Shown here: piece by piece, positions 1 through 64,000 of the stretch
How positions within the stretch are numbered: position 1 is the first letter of the stretch
Layout: every line of letters starts with the position of its first letter
Assembly (NCBI GenBank): GCA_964035015.1
Contig: OZ035998.1
Location: 31,610,358-31,674,357, forward strand
Direction of reading: 5' to 3'
Length of the DNA stretch: 64,000 bases
DNA from: Corallium rubrum
Taxonomy: Eukaryota; Cnidaria; Anthozoa; Scleralcyonacea; Coralliidae
The notes under the pieces: model-generated
Told to the model about the DNA's origin: nothing
Database searches by the model: none
What the model saw: the letters and a program-made list of their open reading frames with translations, nothing else
Program-made: the position numbers and the translations under genes

Positions 1-90
1 CTAGTAGATTTGGACCCCCGGTCCAAATCTACTAGGAGATTTGCACCGGGGGGTCCAAATCTAGTTGGGGGGTCCAAATCCGCTGTGACA
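1..90. repeat. Short inverted repeats built on a TAGATTTGGACC unit
   Basis: Bases 1-16 and 20-35 form a perfect 16-bp inverted repeat with a 3-base loop. Two further copies of GGGGGGTCCAAATC follow at about 49-80. It looks like the end of a foldback element cut by the window edge. Confidence 0.6.
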
Positions 91-94
91 CCGG

Positions 95-265
95 GACCAG
101 TTACGAAAAATGCAACAACGAGACCTTCCGGTTAGGGATTGAACCCGCGACCCTGCGATGCTAGTGCGGTTTGGTCTTATAATGCATATATTCTATACAC
201 TTGGAGTTTTCCTTCACCAAAATAAGTGAAATGCCAAATATTACTTGTAATATTATATCTCAACT
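95..265 (-). repeat. SINE-like dispersed repeat, copy 1
   Basis: Shares the block from ACCAGTTRCGAAAAATGCAAC through a tRNA B-box-like GAACCCGCGACC to TGGTCTTATAATGCAT, and the trailing AAATGCCAAATATTACTTG, with copies at 31955-32300 and 32335-32480. The B-box-like word (GGTCGCGGGTTCAATCC) reads on the minus strand, suggesting a tRNA-derived SINE. Family name unknown. Confidence 0.5.
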
Positions 266-332
266 GTAAATTGTCCAGTCAGAGAGCTTGATTTGTACCA
301 CGTGACCAGTTAATTTATCGTAGAATTACCCG

Positions 333-368
333 CCACAGCGGGGTATAACCTCGAATACCCCGCTGTGG
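333..368. repeat. Perfect 14-bp inverted repeat
   Basis: CCACAGCGGGGTAT and its complement are separated by eight bases, giving a stable hairpin. No function is evident. Confidence 0.6.
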
Positions 369-670
369 CCGTATTCGAGTTCGTGTACCACGCGTGAATG
401 TCACGCACGATTCACGAAGCTGTCAACAATGGCGGAGTTTGGCGAGACAAGAAAACGTTTCGCCCGAACATTCAGATGTTGACAAGGAGATTGTTAGGTC
501 ACAAGAAAATAAGGATTCAGAGAATACAAAGAAAGCAACAAACAGTGCATCCTGAAGCCTTGAGACGACAACACAATGGAAACAGACAATGAAAAGCGGA
601 CAAAGCTATAAGCGAACTTTATTAACATTATTTACGCTTTTTTTGGAAAGATTAATATGTTTCGATATAA

Positions 671-823
671 TATATCATTTATAGACCTTTCGCTTGGGGA
701 ATTCGATGAAATATTACCCCTCGGGATGATATATCCCTCGGGCTTCGCCCTCGGGATATATCATACCTCGGGGTAATATTTCATCGAATTCCCCTCGCTC
801 CAGGTCTATAAATGATAAATATA
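671..823. repeat. Foldback element of about 150 bp
   Basis: The two halves (ATCATTTATAGACCT ... and ... AGGTCTATAAATGAT) are near-perfect inverted copies around a central GGGCTTCGCCC. It begins 20 bases beyond the donor of exon 843-965, so in pre-mRNA it could form a hairpin next to that splice site. Confidence 0.75.
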
Positions 824-842
824 TACCCTAATCTGATCTAAC

Positions 843-63520
<62,678 letters not shown>

Positions 63521-63559
63521 CTAAAATACACGAAACAGACTTTATGTTAAAAATGACAA

Positions 63560-64000
63560 ACAGAATGTTCCATAAAATACGACGGGGCAACATGGTCTGT
63601 CGGTCGATTGGTTGGTCAGTTGGCTCGTTAGATATGATTAATTGGACGGTCGGTTCGTTAGTCGGTCCGTTCGGACCGTTGGTTTGGTTAGTTGAGTTGG
63701 TTGGTCGAGTTGGTTCGTTTGGTTGGTCGGTTCGTTCGTTGTAATTTAGTTGTTTGGTTAGTTAAGTTGGTTGGTTGGTTGGTTGGTTGGTTGGTGGGTT
63801 GGTTGGTTGGTTGGTTGGTTGGTTGGTTGGTTGGTTGGGTTGGTTGAGTTGGTTGGTTGAGTTTGGTTGGTTGAATTGGTTGAGTTGGTTGGTTGGTTCG
63901 TTCGTTCGGTTAGTTGGTTCGTTTGGTTGGTTGGTTGGTTGGTTGGTTGGTTGGTTGGTTGGTTGGTCGGTCGGTTGGTTGGTTGGTTGGTTGTTGGGTG
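63560..64000. repeat. Degenerate (GGTT)n tract running off the window
   Basis: GGTT/GGTC/CGTT units over at least 430 bp, purest at 63767-63838 and 63924-63990. Frames through it are artefacts. Confidence 0.9.

Overview
The window is animal nuclear DNA. It lies entirely inside one very large gene on the minus strand, the heavy chain of cytoplasmic dynein 1 (DYNC1H1 orthologue). I could place 36 consecutive coding exons by peptide similarity, by canonical GT/AG borders and by reading phase. They run from the tail/linker region (right end, exon 63448-63520) to the AAA4 module (left end, exon 843-965). The exons join into about 1,959 codons without a frameshift or stop. The true start codon, promoter and first exons lie to the right of the window. 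The stalk, AAA5-AAA6, C-terminal domain and polyadenylation site lie to the left. Coding sequence is only about 9% of the window; the 35 complete introns range from 98 bp (47242-47339) to 4,589 bp (57443-62031).

The organism is probably a basal metazoan, and I favour an anthozoan cnidarian such as a stony coral. This is inference: the protein is clearly animal, ancestral-looking introns are dense, the telomere-type repeat is CCCTAA/TTAGGG, and the introns hold CR1/L2-like LINE, Penelope-like and hAT relics together with many short foldback elements. No sequence search was possible.

Layout from left to right. 1-8.6 kb: exons of AAA4 (P-loop exon 6033-6128, Walker B exon 2210-2371) among foldback repeats, a TTAA-flanked MITE and a LINE relic. 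8.6-18.6 kb: the AAA3 exons, with a 640-bp foldback, duplicated repeats around exon 10883-11046, MITEs with a nested 9-bp-TSD element, a hAT relic and a (GTTT)n array. 18.6-28.6 kb: the AAA3 P-loop exon and AAA2 exons, including an intron that is almost wholly CAG/CAA trinucleotide repeat. 28.6-37.5 kb: AAA2/AAA1 exons, a telomere-like tract and a 1.8-kb TTAA element. 37.5-42.7 kb: linker exons separated by extreme microsatellites (GGAA/GGAG/AAAC and GTACAGT arrays). 42.7-64 kb: linker and tail exons, a LINE inserted in a MITE, minisatellites, a Penelope-like relic, a 2.4-kb long-inverted-repeat element nested in a tRNA-like foldback, and a TTAA element that carries what looks like a gene first exon.

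There is no operon-like or cooperating gene set. The exons are pieces of one motor protein that moves cargo toward microtubule minus ends, and everything else is intronic. The most notable non-exon features are the crowd of TTAA-flanked elements, an intronic start-codon exon whose phase fits the next dynein exon, and two clean 9-bp-TSD insertions with related ends.
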